Notes under the pieces: generated by a model
Database searches by the model: none
Told to the model about the DNA's origin: nothing
What the model saw: the letters and a program-made list of their open reading frames with translations, nothing else
Origin: Bizionia sp. M204
Lineage (GTDB): Bacteria; Bacteroidota; Bacteroidia; Flavobacteriales; Flavobacteriaceae
Length of the DNA: 64,000 nucleotides
Direction of reading: 5' to 3'
Assembly: GCF_023205095.1 (NCBI RefSeq)
Contig: NZ_CP046242.1
Location: forward strand, 2,283,001 to 2,347,000
In this document: piece by piece, positions 33,674-42,574 of the stretch
Layout: the number at the start of each line of letters is the position of its first letter
Numbering within the stretch: the stretch's first letter is position 1
Position numbers and translations under genes: made by a program

Positions 33674-34645
33674 ATGAGCAATTATCTTAACACCACACAC
33701 GATGTATACAAAGAAGCAGCATTAACACCAGATGTTGGTTTATGTTGCACCACGAATCCTATTTGGGAATTACCAGGGTTAAGAATCCCGAAAATCATGC
33801 AGGAAATGAACTATGGTTGTGGGTCAACTGTTCATGCACGCGATTTAACTAACAACCCTAAAATGCTCTATGTTGGTGTTGGTGGCGGCATGGAATTATT
33901 GCAGTTTTCATATTTCAACCGCAAAAAAAATGGTGTTATTGGTATTGATGTAGTCGATGAAATGTTAGAAGCATCTCGTAAAAATTTTAAAGAAGCCGAA
34001 GCTCAAAACCCATGGTTTAAAAGTGAATTTGTAGATCTTAAAAAAGGTGATGCGTTGAATCTTCCAGTTCCTGATAACAGTATTGATGTGGCTGCACAAA
34101 ATTGTTTATTCAATATTTTTAAAACAGACGATTTAAAAAAAGCCATTGCTGAAATGTATCGCGTACTCAAACCACATGGTAAATTAGTCATGAGCGATCC
34201 TACTTGTGAGCAACCCATGAATGACACCTTGCGTAACGATGACAGATTGCGCGCCCTTTGTTTAAGCGGTAGTTTGCCCATTGCAGAATATGTAAAAATG
34301 TTGACAGATGCTGGTTTTGGAACCATTGAAATTCGCGCCAGAAAACCGTATCGCATTTTGGCTCCTAACCATTACCCAACGGAAGAATTGATTTATATAG
34401 AATCTATTGAAGTAGCTGCCATAAAAGATCCCATGCCTGCAGATGGTCCGTGTATTTTTACAGGAAAAGCCGCTATTTACTATGGCGACCAAGATTTTTT
34501 TGATGATAACGCTGGACATGTACTTATTCAAAACCAACCATTAGCTATTTGTGATAAAACGGCTGGGGACTTGGCCAAATTGAATCGGAATGATATTTAT
34601 ATCAGTGAATCCACGTTTCATTATGATGGTGGTGGCTGTTGTTAA
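33674..34645 (+). CDS. arsM: Arsenite S-adenosylmethionine methyltransferase ArsM
   Basis: This 323-residue class I methyltransferase has the SAM motif LYVGVGGGMELL and arsenite-type cysteines: Cys24-Cys25 near the N-terminus, Cys49 in NYGCG, and a GGGCC C-terminal end. The cluster is the strongest evidence for its form as the arsenosugar-pathway ArsM, which methylates As(III) to the dimethyl level before ArsS acts. It follows PNP by 28 bases. Confidence 0.92.
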   Translation: MSNYLNTTHDVYKEAALTPDVGLCCTTNPIWELPGLRIPKIMQEMNYGCGSTVHARDLTNNPKMLYVGVGGGMELLQFSYFNRKKNGVIGIDVVDEMLEASRKNFKEAEAQNPWFKSEFVDLKKGDALNLPVPDNSIDVAAQNCLFNIFKTDDLKKAIAEMYRVLKPHGKLVMSDPTCEQPMNDTLRNDDRLRALCLSGSLPIAEYVKMLTDAGFGTIEIRARKPYRILAPNHYPTEELIYIESIEVAAIKDPMPADGPCIFTGKAAIYYGDQDFFDDNAGHVLIQNQPLAICDKTAGDLAKLNRNDIYISESTFHYDGGGCC

Positions 34646-34689
34646 AAAATATAGAACAAGGTTTGAACAATTACATAAAAAATAATGCT

Positions 34690-35394
34690 ATGAAAAGTCC
34701 GATATATCTTATGTTATTGCTGTTTGGCTTCAGTCTTTCGGCTTTTGGACAAACCATAAACCATTCCGGTTTTACTGAATTCTTACAAAAACATGTTACT
34801 AATAAAGGTGAAGTTGATTATAAAACTATAAAAGCAAATGATTCAGAATTAAACACCTACCTCAACCAATTTATAGCCGTTTCACCTAAAGAAAGTTGGA
34901 CAAAAAACGAAACATTAGCCTATTGGATTAACGCGTATAATGCATTTACCATAAAACTTATTATTGATAATTATCCAATTGAAAGTATTAAAGACATCAA
35001 AAATCCTTGGGATCACGAGTTTATTCCTATCAACGGCAAATTACTTTCTTTAAATTATATTGAACATGAGGTGCTTCGCAACATGAAGGAACCACGTATT
35101 CATTTTGCTATTGTTTGCGCTTCGGCTTCTTGTCCGCAATTATTAAATGAAGCCTATATACCAGAAAAATTAGACAAACAATTAACAACAGTTACAAAAC
35201 AGTTTTTGGCAGATTCATCAAAAAATAGAATTCAAAAAAACAGTCTGGAACTCTCAAAAATATTTAAATGGTTTTCGAAAGATTTTAAGGAAAACGGCAG
35301 TCTTATCACCTTTTTAAACACCTATTCAGATGTAAAAATTGCATCCGATGCTAAAATAAAGTATATAGATTATAGTTGGAAGCTAAATGATTAA
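34690..35394 (+). CDS. Exported DUF547 protein
   Basis: The frame opens at a TTG at 34639, but the ATG at 34690 gives a signal peptide (SPIYLMLLLFGFSLSAFGQ), so I start there (234 aa). DUF547 motifs are present: LAYWINAYNAFTIKLI and HFAIVCASASCPQL. DUF547 proteins often accompany arsenosugar genes in Bacteroidota. The Cys/His arrangement is papain-like in appearance, but the reaction is unknown. It overlaps the next gene by 8 bases. Confidence 0.85.
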   Translation: MKSPIYLMLLLFGFSLSAFGQTINHSGFTEFLQKHVTNKGEVDYKTIKANDSELNTYLNQFIAVSPKESWTKNETLAYWINAYNAFTIKLIIDNYPIESIKDIKNPWDHEFIPINGKLLSLNYIEHEVLRNMKEPRIHFAIVCASASCPQLLNEAYIPEKLDKQLTTVTKQFLADSSKNRIQKNSLELSKIFKWFSKDFKENGSLITFLNTYSDVKIASDAKIKYIDYSWKLND

Positions 35395-36091
35395 TTCCAT
35401 TTCCATAATTATTCCCATGCTTAATGAAGCCGAAAATATAGCTTCGGTTTTAGAACATCTATTAGAGAATTCAACTTCTAAAAATATAGCGGAAATCATC
35501 GTTGTAGATGGCGGAAGTGTGGATGGCTCACAAAACATCGTTAATAAATTTGTGCCTTCGAACAAAATTCATCTTCTAAACGCACAAAAAGGCAGAGCTA
35601 AACAAATGAATTTTGGTGCCAAACATGCCACGGGAACTATTCTCTATTTCCTCCATGCGGATTCTTTTCCGCCTAAAAATTTTGATAACCTCATAATCCA
35701 TGAAGTAACCAAAGGGAATTTAGCAGGTTGCTTCCGTTTACAGTTTGATAACAATCATTGGTGGTTACAATTAGCGGGTTGGCTCACCCAATTTTCTTGG
35801 CGTGCTAGCCGTGGTGGAGATCAAAGTCAGTTTATTACCAAACAATTATTCACCGAAATTGGTGGTTTTGATGAAAATTTCACCATTTATGAAGACAATA
35901 TTTTAATAAATGAGCTTTATTCTAGAAAGCAATTTGTGGTCATTCAAGACAAAATAAAAACGTCTGCTCGGCTTTATGATAAGCATGGTGTCTGGACATT
36001 ACAATATCATTTTTGGACCATATATATTAAAAAATGGTTTGGTGCTTCCGCAGATGAATTATATACATATTACCAAAAGTATATTTCCTAA
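35387..36091 (+). CDS. TIGR04283-type arsenosugar biosynthesis glycosyltransferase
   Basis: This 234-residue GT-A family 2 glycosyltransferase starts with SIIIPMLNEAENI. It has VVDGGSVDGS, a DxD-like LHADS, and a C-terminal RGGDQSQF/YEDNIL region. The TIGR04283 group co-occurs with ArsM and ArsS. It likely adds the glycerol-sugar part, or a further sugar, to the arsenoribose. It is the last gene that I would place firmly in the cluster. Confidence 0.87.
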   Translation: MINSISIIIPMLNEAENIASVLEHLLENSTSKNIAEIIVVDGGSVDGSQNIVNKFVPSNKIHLLNAQKGRAKQMNFGAKHATGTILYFLHADSFPPKNFDNLIIHEVTKGNLAGCFRLQFDNNHWWLQLAGWLTQFSWRASRGGDQSQFITKQLFTEIGGFDENFTIYEDNILINELYSRKQFVVIQDKIKTSARLYDKHGVWTLQYHFWTIYIKKWFGASADELYTYYQKYIS

Positions 36092-36209
36092 AAATCTGGT
36101 TTAAAAATGGTTAATCTGTTAAAATAAAGATAAATCTTACTTAATAAAGTGATAAAGGAACGTGTTGCTTCAATTGAAAAATATACTTTTCCACTCTAAA
36201 CCAATTATC

Positions 36210-37736
36210 ATGAAACCAACCAAACTTATCTTGGCACTTTGCTGTCTAACCGTATTTTCAGCAAAGGCCCAACGCACTATTTCTGCCGTAATAATCGACT
36301 CTACTAAACAAGAGCCCATTCCATTTGCAACGATATTAATAGATGACAAAACAGGTGTTATTAGCAATGATAAAGGCGAATTCAACATTACCATTAACAG
36401 AAAAATTTCTGAAAGGGACTCTCTTTATATAAGCTGCTTAGGTTACGAGCAAAAACAATTTGCTATTCAAAAATTTACAGATAGTATTATTTCATTAAGT
36501 ACCAAAAATATTGATTTAAGTGAAGTGTTTATCACCAATAAAAACTATACACTGGATGAAATTTTAGACAAAGTTAAAGAAGGATTAAAAACCAATTACG
36601 ATTTTGGTTACGCAAAGCGCAAACTGTTCTACAGAGAATCATACTACACGAATATGCTGAAAACGGATGTGAAAATTGAAGAATCTACTATTCCCGAATT
36701 CAATCAAGCATTTGTAGATAGCATTATTAAATCCGTTCCAAAAAATACGGATCAGCACACGGAGGTTTTAGCCGAAATATATGGCGAAATTAAACCGTCC
36801 ACACCACAGAAATTAGATATTTTAAAAGCTTCTCGTTTATACGATAAACAAAGCGAAATAACCTTTGAAAATTATGAAAAACGCTTCAATGAAATTATCA
36901 AAAAACATGTGAAACGCGATTCGTATTTCAAAATTAAATCGGGTTGGTTTGGCACGAAAGAAGAAATAGACTCCTCGTTTTTTGAAGATAAAAAAGAAGA
37001 CCAACAAACAGCAGAATTTATAGAAAAGAAAAAAGAATTGGAAGCCAAGCGTAAAGCCAACTTTTTAAACTGGCGAAAAGGCTCAATCCAAAGTATTGAA
37101 AACGCCAACTTCCTAGATGAAGATTCGGATTTGAATTTTATTGAAAAATCCAGACGTTATGAATTTGAAATGCAGGATTTTGCGTATCTGAATAACGAAT
37201 TTGTTTACACCATAACTTTTAAGCCCAAACGGAGCGAGGATTTTGAGGGAACGCTTTACATTAACACACAAGATTTTGCTATTGTGCGTGTAGATTATAA
37301 AAATGTAAAGCCTCTGCGTAAATTTGGGTTATTAGGTATTTCATTAAATGAGTATTTAAAGGAAGGCACTATCATTTTCCAAAAAAATGCCAATGAAAAA
37401 TACACTTTAAAATATGCTGATCAAACCGATGGTCAACAAGTAGGTATTAAAAGACCTTTAAAAATTATTGAGAAAAACAAAAACGTAAAAGGCAGACGCA
37501 AGCAAAATGAATTAGCTGCTGATTTACATTTTATAGTTCGAAATGTTGAGAAAAAAGAATTGATTGTTTTTGAATCGACGCCTATTTCAGAAACAGAGTT
37601 CAACAATTTCACAGAAGTGCCAGAGGTAACACCAACCTATCTTCCGGCTTATGATTCGGAATTTTGGAAAGGATACAATATTATTGAACCTAACCAAGCC
37701 ATAAAAGATTTTAAGATTATAGAAAAAACACACTAA
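36210..37736 (+). CDS. Exported carboxypeptidase-regulatory-like domain protein
   Basis: I start at the ATG at 36210 for its signal peptide (TKLILALCCLTVFSAKAQ), giving 508 residues. The N-terminal 90 residues form a CarboxypepD_reg-like beta sandwich (IPFATILIDDKTGVISNDKGEFNI), as found ahead of TonB-dependent receptors. The rest is long and charged with beta-rich parts, and no receptor barrel follows. It may be a periplasmic or surface protein; the function is unknown. It follows the arsenosugar genes on the same strand after 118 bases. Confidence 0.75.
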   Translation: MKPTKLILALCCLTVFSAKAQRTISAVIIDSTKQEPIPFATILIDDKTGVISNDKGEFNITINRKISERDSLYISCLGYEQKQFAIQKFTDSIISLSTKNIDLSEVFITNKNYTLDEILDKVKEGLKTNYDFGYAKRKLFYRESYYTNMLKTDVKIEESTIPEFNQAFVDSIIKSVPKNTDQHTEVLAEIYGEIKPSTPQKLDILKASRLYDKQSEITFENYEKRFNEIIKKHVKRDSYFKIKSGWFGTKEEIDSSFFEDKKEDQQTAEFIEKKKELEAKRKANFLNWRKGSIQSIENANFLDEDSDLNFIEKSRRYEFEMQDFAYLNNEFVYTITFKPKRSEDFEGTLYINTQDFAIVRVDYKNVKPLRKFGLLGISLNEYLKEGTIIFQKNANEKYTLKYADQTDGQQVGIKRPLKIIEKNKNVKGRRKQNELAADLHFIVRNVEKKELIVFESTPISETEFNNFTEVPEVTPTYLPAYDSEFWKGYNIIEPNQAIKDFKIIEKTH

Positions 37737-37767
37737 ATATCAGTGGGTTTTTATTAGTAAACACATG

Positions 37768-37799
37768 AATCGGGATGCGGCATGATCCTATTCCCGATT
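37768..37799. terminator. Terminator between convergent genes
   Basis: Eight-base arms AATCGGGA and TCCCGATT with a 16-base loop end at the stop codon of the GH113-like gene. A single T-rich side makes it moderately convincing. Confidence 0.45.
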
Positions 37800-38806
37800 T
37801 ATTGTCTTTTATAGTAGTCTCTAATAACAGCTTCAACGGGTTTATTTTGAGGTGTAAATTGATTATCTGTTTCACCGCCACTTTCTTCATGATTATGAAA
37901 CCATTTCCAAACAAAACCACCTGCAAACCAAGGTTCTTTCCAGAATACATCAAATAAAGCTTGGGTTGTATTGGTTTGTCCCTCAAAATTTAACGCCGTT
38001 ATTTTATAATCGCTAACCCAAGGTTCTTTTCCGGTATAATCTGTACTTCGGTAGCCAAATTCCGTAAATAGTATGGGTTTGTCAAAGGTTTCAGAAATTG
38101 CTTTCATTTCTATTGTATGCGCTTGCCAACCTGCAATAGCATCATCTACATTGGGTGTTTTTTTATCACTAATTGGAAAATAGGCATCCACGCCAATATA
38201 ATCCAAATCGCTCCATAATGGTGTGCGTTTGTATTCATCCCAATTAGCAGCGTATGTTAGTTTCCCATCATAAACAGCACGAATATTCATAATTAATTCT
38301 TGCCAATATTCAGGTCTGTGCGCTACAAACTGTTCCAATTCGGTACCAATACAATATATAGCAACCTGCTTTTCTTGAGCTAGTTTAGCAAAATCCAAAA
38401 TAAAGCGCGAGTAGGTTTGTTCCAATTCTAACCAAGCAGCTTCATTAGGCATTTTAATATGCCCTGTAAATTCACCATGCCAAACCCAAATTTGTGGTTT
38501 TATCATGATTTCAATATTTGCTTTCTGTAAAACATCAATATATTGTGAAACGCCAGCTTTAGTTTCACCAAACCATTGTCTATCTGTATTATAAATTATT
38601 TCAGGATGTTCCAAGCTTTTAATAAACCCAAACGGCATAATAGCCGTATAGTTGGCATTTACATTTAAAACGGGTAGGATATTTTTATTAGAAATACTAT
38701 CACGAGATGCCACAAAGCTAACACCATTTATTTTGATATCTTTCTTCGTAGTCATACTACATGAAGAGAGTATAAAAACTAAAAACCACGTTAAATACCT
38801 TGTCAT
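37799..38806 (-). CDS. GH113-like glycoside hydrolase lipoprotein
   Basis: This 335-residue protein has a lipoprotein signal peptide (lipobox LSSC) and a TIM-barrel glycoside hydrolase fold. Candidate acid/base Glu lies in CIGTELEQF and the nucleophile Glu in LFTEFGYRS, with DYIGVDAYFP between them. This fits family GH113 (beta-mannanase type). It is alone on the minus strand between same-strand plus genes, with no polysaccharide-utilisation susC/susD pair in view. The true substrate is uncertain. Confidence 0.72.
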   Translation of the reverse strand: MTRYLTWFLVFILSSCSMTTKKDIKINGVSFVASRDSISNKNILPVLNVNANYTAIMPFGFIKSLEHPEIIYNTDRQWFGETKAGVSQYIDVLQKANIEIMIKPQIWVWHGEFTGHIKMPNEAAWLELEQTYSRFILDFAKLAQEKQVAIYCIGTELEQFVAHRPEYWQELIMNIRAVYDGKLTYAANWDEYKRTPLWSDLDYIGVDAYFPISDKKTPNVDDAIAGWQAHTIEMKAISETFDKPILFTEFGYRSTDYTGKEPWVSDYKITALNFEGQTNTTQALFDVFWKEPWFAGGFVWKWFHNHEESGGETDNQFTPQNKPVEAVIRDYYKRQ

Positions 38807-38898
38807 AACTACTTAATTATGATTAAATTTAAACAAATTGCACAAAGAACCTTAAGTTTCAGTAAAAACCTTCGACAAACCCAACAAGAAATCAATAT

Positions 38899-40248
38899 AT
38901 GGAACACGTTGTAATAATTGGAAACGGTATTTCTGGCGTAACAGCAGCTAGACATATTCGGAAATTATCAGATAAAAAAATTACAATAGTATCAGCAGAA
39001 ACCGACCACTTTTTCTCACGTACAGCCTTGATGTATATTTACATGGGACACATGACATATGAGCACACCAAACCTTATGAAGATTGGTTTTGGGAAAAGA
39101 ATCGTATTGAACTCAAATCGGGATTTGTCAATCAAATTGACACCTCAAGTAAAACACTTCATTTTGAAAAAGGAGACTTATTAAAGTATGACCAACTGAT
39201 TCTAGCTGCCGGGAGCAAGCCTAATAAATTTGGTTGGCCTGGACAGGATTTGAACGGCGTCCAAGGCTTGTATAGCAAACAAGATTTAGACAATTTAGAA
39301 GTGTACGCACCAGATAATAAAAGTTGCAAGCGAGCCGTAATTGTTGGTGGTGGATTAATTGGGATTGAATTAGCTGAAATGCTTCATTCACGACATATTC
39401 CTGTAACATTTTTAGTACGCGAAACCAGTTTTTGGAACGGCGTTTTACCAGAAGGTGAATCTGAAATGGTTAATCGTGAAATAACTAGAAACGGTATCGA
39501 TTTAAGATTAGCTTCTAACCTTAAAGAAATAATTTCAGATGAAAACGGAAACGTAAAATCAGTCATTTTAGAAGAAACAGAGGAAGAAATTCCTTGTAAT
39601 GTTGTGGGGTTAACGGCTGGCGTTTCACCCAATATTAATTTTATAAAAGATTCTGGAATAGCCATTAATCGTGGTGTTTTAGTAAATCGGTTTTTAGAAA
39701 CCAATATTCCTGATATTTATGCTATAGGCGATTGTGCGGAGCAACATGAAGCTATTGGAAACCGCAGACCCATTGAAGCCGTTTGGTACACAGGACGTAT
39801 GATGGGTGAAGTTGTTGCCCAGACTATTTGTGATAATCGCTTGGAATATAAACCTGGTCATTGGTTTAATTCGGCTAAATTTTTTGATATTGAATATCAA
39901 ACGTATGGTTGGGTTCATGGTAAAAAGGAGCAACCAGACCATGAAGTGCATTTTCATTGGAAACATCCCGACGACACCAAATGTATTACCATAGCATTTC
40001 ATAAAGAATCACGGCAATTTCTAGGAATAAACAATTTTGGAATTCGCATGCGCCATGAGTTTTTCGATCGGGTTTTATCTGAAAATCGGTCTATAGAATA
40101 TGTTTTAGCTCATCTAGCTGATGCTAATTTTGATCCGGAGTTTTATAAACTTCATGAAAAAACAATTATCCAAAAATTTAATAACGACCATAATACAACC
40201 ATCCAATTAAAGAAGAAGAGTTGGAAACGTATTTTTCAAACCTCCTAA
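38899..40248 (+). CDS. NAD(P)/FAD-dependent oxidoreductase
   Basis: This 449-residue pyridine nucleotide-disulfide-type flavoprotein has the FAD-binding IIGNGISGVTAARHI at the N-terminus, the second Rossmann motif VIVGGGLIGIELAE (about residue 152) and the FAD-binding DIYAIGDCAE. It lacks a CxxxxC redox disulfide, so it resembles ferredoxin/nitrite-reductase-type reductases. It ends 9 bases before a membrane Fe-S protein, and the pair may pass electrons from NAD(P)H to a membrane acceptor. Confidence 0.85.
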   Translation: MEHVVIIGNGISGVTAARHIRKLSDKKITIVSAETDHFFSRTALMYIYMGHMTYEHTKPYEDWFWEKNRIELKSGFVNQIDTSSKTLHFEKGDLLKYDQLILAAGSKPNKFGWPGQDLNGVQGLYSKQDLDNLEVYAPDNKSCKRAVIVGGGLIGIELAEMLHSRHIPVTFLVRETSFWNGVLPEGESEMVNREITRNGIDLRLASNLKEIISDENGNVKSVILEETEEEIPCNVVGLTAGVSPNINFIKDSGIAINRGVLVNRFLETNIPDIYAIGDCAEQHEAIGNRRPIEAVWYTGRMMGEVVAQTICDNRLEYKPGHWFNSAKFFDIEYQTYGWVHGKKEQPDHEVHFHWKHPDDTKCITIAFHKESRQFLGINNFGIRMRHEFFDRVLSENRSIEYVLAHLADANFDPEFYKLHEKTIIQKFNNDHNTTIQLKKKSWKRIFQTS

Positions 40249-40257
40249 ATACATCAA

Positions 40258-41838
40258 ATGAAACAAATACAATATATAGGTCTTGGTTTATTTTTAACTG
40301 GACTTGCCATCTTTATTTCCTTAATATTTTTAGGAAGATATGAACTTTCACAAGATGTCTTTGACGAGGTTGTTACGAATAAAGGAATAAAAAGCGAACT
40401 ATTTATAAATGACATAAATACTAATTTGGTTGGAAACGAGTTTACTGACCCTTTTTCATTTTCTTCAAAAGTAACAACGGCTTTAGAAAGCGCAAATACC
40501 ACTCACAAAGAAAACAGTGAATGGGATAAAGTGATATGGACTAAACCACATAGCTTTTCTTATGAGCTTGCCAAATCTTCAGGAAATGGCATAATAAAAG
40601 ACAATAAAATGCTATTTTGGATCCTCACCTTTGGTTTGGGTATTCTTGGTGCCTTATTCTTTATTATTCCGCAAGTTGTAACACTTGGTCGTCCTGGCAT
40701 TAAAAATAATGGTATTTACCACCATGCTTCAACTAGTAGAGGTTGGATTGGTTGGTTTGTATTTATTTTTCTAGTCAGTTTTTATGTTCTACTATATTTT
40801 TATCCAGACTTCATCGTTAATTGGACGTACATAGTTGACCCCTTTAGCATGGCGTTAAGTGGTAATTTAGCGAGTCAATGGTTTCTTTACGGTTTTCTAT
40901 ATTCTACGGTTATGACGGTTATGGCTGTCCGCATGTATATTAAATACCGTCATAATAAATATCAAATACTACGAACTACTTCGGTGCTTTTTTTTCAGAT
41001 TGTATTTGCATTTTTGATTCCAGAAATTTTGGTTCGTTTTGAAAAGCCTTGGTATGATTTTAAAAATGCCTTCCCTCTCGATTACGATTTCTTTTTCAGT
41101 TGGAATTTAAATCAACTCATAGAAAGTGGTGGTTTTGGCCTATTTATCCTAGTTTGGGGTATTGTTTTAACCGTTGTTGTTGTTCCCGTTATGGTTTACT
41201 TTTTCGGTAAACGCTGGTACTGCTCGTGGGTATGTGGATGCGGTGGTTTAGCAGAGACTTTAGGCGATCCGTATCGTCAATTATCTGATAAATCACTAAA
41301 AGCATGGCAATTAGAACGCTGGCTAGTGCATGGCGTTTTAGTATTTGCACTTGTTATGACGGGGTTTACACTCTATTCCTATTTTTCAGGAGCGGATGCT
41401 GTTTTAGGAATAAAAACACAAACCATACAAGATATTTACGGCTTTTTAATTGGCGCTATTTTCGCCGGAGTTATAGGAACAGGGTTCTACCCTATTTTTG
41501 GAAATCGTGTTTGGTGTAGATTTGGCTGTCCATTAGCTGCATATTTAGGATTTGTTCAACGTTTTAAATCCCGATTTAGAATTACAACCAATGGTGGACA
41601 ATGTATTTCCTGTGGTAATTGCTCCACCTATTGTGAACAAGGTATTGATGTTAGAGCTTATGCTCAAAAAGGTGAAAATATAATACGATCTAGTTGTGTT
41701 GGCTGTGGTATTTGCGCTGCCGTTTGCCCAAGGGGCGTTTTAAAATTGGAGAATGGTCCAGAAAACGGACGTATTAATCCAACTGAAATTCTTTTAGGAA
41801 ATGATGTTGATTTAATGGATTTACTGAATCAGAAATAA
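40258..41838 (+). CDS. Membrane 4Fe-4S ferredoxin-type protein (NapH/CcoG-like)
   Basis: This 526-residue protein has several membrane spans and a cytoplasmic cluster region. Two short Cys motifs in the membrane part (CSWVCGCGG and CRFGCPLAA) match the NapH/CcoG pattern. Two classic ferredoxin motifs follow (CISCGNCSTYC and CVGCGICAAVC) near the C-terminus. It likely accepts electrons from the flavoprotein encoded just upstream. The target is unknown. Confidence 0.85.
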   Translation: MKQIQYIGLGLFLTGLAIFISLIFLGRYELSQDVFDEVVTNKGIKSELFINDINTNLVGNEFTDPFSFSSKVTTALESANTTHKENSEWDKVIWTKPHSFSYELAKSSGNGIIKDNKMLFWILTFGLGILGALFFIIPQVVTLGRPGIKNNGIYHHASTSRGWIGWFVFIFLVSFYVLLYFYPDFIVNWTYIVDPFSMALSGNLASQWFLYGFLYSTVMTVMAVRMYIKYRHNKYQILRTTSVLFFQIVFAFLIPEILVRFEKPWYDFKNAFPLDYDFFFSWNLNQLIESGGFGLFILVWGIVLTVVVVPVMVYFFGKRWYCSWVCGCGGLAETLGDPYRQLSDKSLKAWQLERWLVHGVLVFALVMTGFTLYSYFSGADAVLGIKTQTIQDIYGFLIGAIFAGVIGTGFYPIFGNRVWCRFGCPLAAYLGFVQRFKSRFRITTNGGQCISCGNCSTYCEQGIDVRAYAQKGENIIRSSCVGCGICAAVCPRGVLKLENGPENGRINPTEILLGNDVDLMDLLNQK

Positions 41839-41852
41839 ATATAAAACTATCG

Positions 41853-41860
41853 TACTTTTG
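41853..41860 (+). promoter_or_regulatory. Candidate -7 box TACTTTTG before the GT2 gene
   Basis: A perfect TAnnTTTG lies 21 bases before the ATG at 41882. A TTG codon that would extend the gene upstream is part of this box, which argues for the ATG start. No -33 TTG is seen at the normal distance. Confidence 0.4.
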
Positions 41861-41881
41861 TCCCCTGAAACAAAACAGCAA

Positions 41882-42574
41882 ATGCCCCATATAAAAGTCA
41901 TTATTCCTGCTTATAATGAAGCTGATTCCATTCCGCTAGTCATTGGAGATATTCCAGAATTAGTAAACGAAATTATTGTGGTGAGCAATAACTCAACGGA
42001 TGCTACGGTAGAAAATGCTAGAAACGCTGGAGCAACGGTGTTAAGCGAAAGCAGAAAAGGCTACGGTTATGCCTGTTTAAAAGGTATGGCTTATGTTGCT
42101 GAACAAAATGAAAAAGCCGATATTATTGTATTCCTTGATGGCGATTATAGTGATTACCCGGAAGAACTCACTAAAATAATTCAACCTATACTTGACAACA
42201 AAGTCGACTTTGTAATTGGAGCTCGTGTGAAAATGCTACGTGAGAAAGGGTCTATGACCATACCTCAAATTTTTGGAAATTGGCTAGCCACCACCTTAAT
42301 GCGTTTTATGTTTAAGTCGAAATTCACGGATTTAGGGCCATTTCGCGCTATTAAATATACCAAGCTTTTGGATTTAAACATGGAAGATAAAACCTATGGT
42401 TGGACAGTAGAAATGCAACTAAAAGTATTAAAACAAAAAATTTCTTATACAGAAATTCCTGTAAATTACAGAAACAGAATTGGTATTTCTAAAGTATCTG
42501 GAACAGTTAAAGGTGCTGTTTTTGCAGGCTTTAAAATTTTGGGGTGGATTTTTAAATACGGTTTTAAAAAATGA
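41882..42574 (+). CDS. Family 2 glycosyltransferase (polyprenyl-phosphate sugar transferase type)
   Basis: This 230-residue GT-A enzyme begins VIIPAYNEADSIP and has VVSNNSTDAT, the metal-binding FLDGDYSDYP and a C-terminal region (GWTVEMQLKVLKQK, YRNRIGISKVSGT) typical of dolichyl-/polyprenyl-phosphate glycosyltransferases. It probably loads a sugar onto a membrane lipid carrier. Its last 4 bases overlap the next gene's start. Confidence 0.85.
   Translation: MPHIKVIIPAYNEADSIPLVIGDIPELVNEIIVVSNNSTDATVENARNAGATVLSESRKGYGYACLKGMAYVAEQNEKADIIVFLDGDYSDYPEELTKIIQPILDNKVDFVIGARVKMLREKGSMTIPQIFGNWLATTLMRFMFKSKFTDLGPFRAIKYTKLLDLNMEDKTYGWTVEMQLKVLKQKISYTEIPVNYRNRIGISKVSGTVKGAVFAGFKILGWIFKYGFKK

Noticed and set aside
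37799-38806. A polysaccharide-utilisation locus around the GH113-like gene
   Set aside because: No SusC/SusD-like pair or further glycoside hydrolases are in the window near it.
41858-41884. TTG start at 41858 for the GT2 gene
   Set aside because: The TTG is part of a perfect TAnnTTTG promoter box, and the ATG at 41882 leads directly into the conserved glycosyltransferase start.
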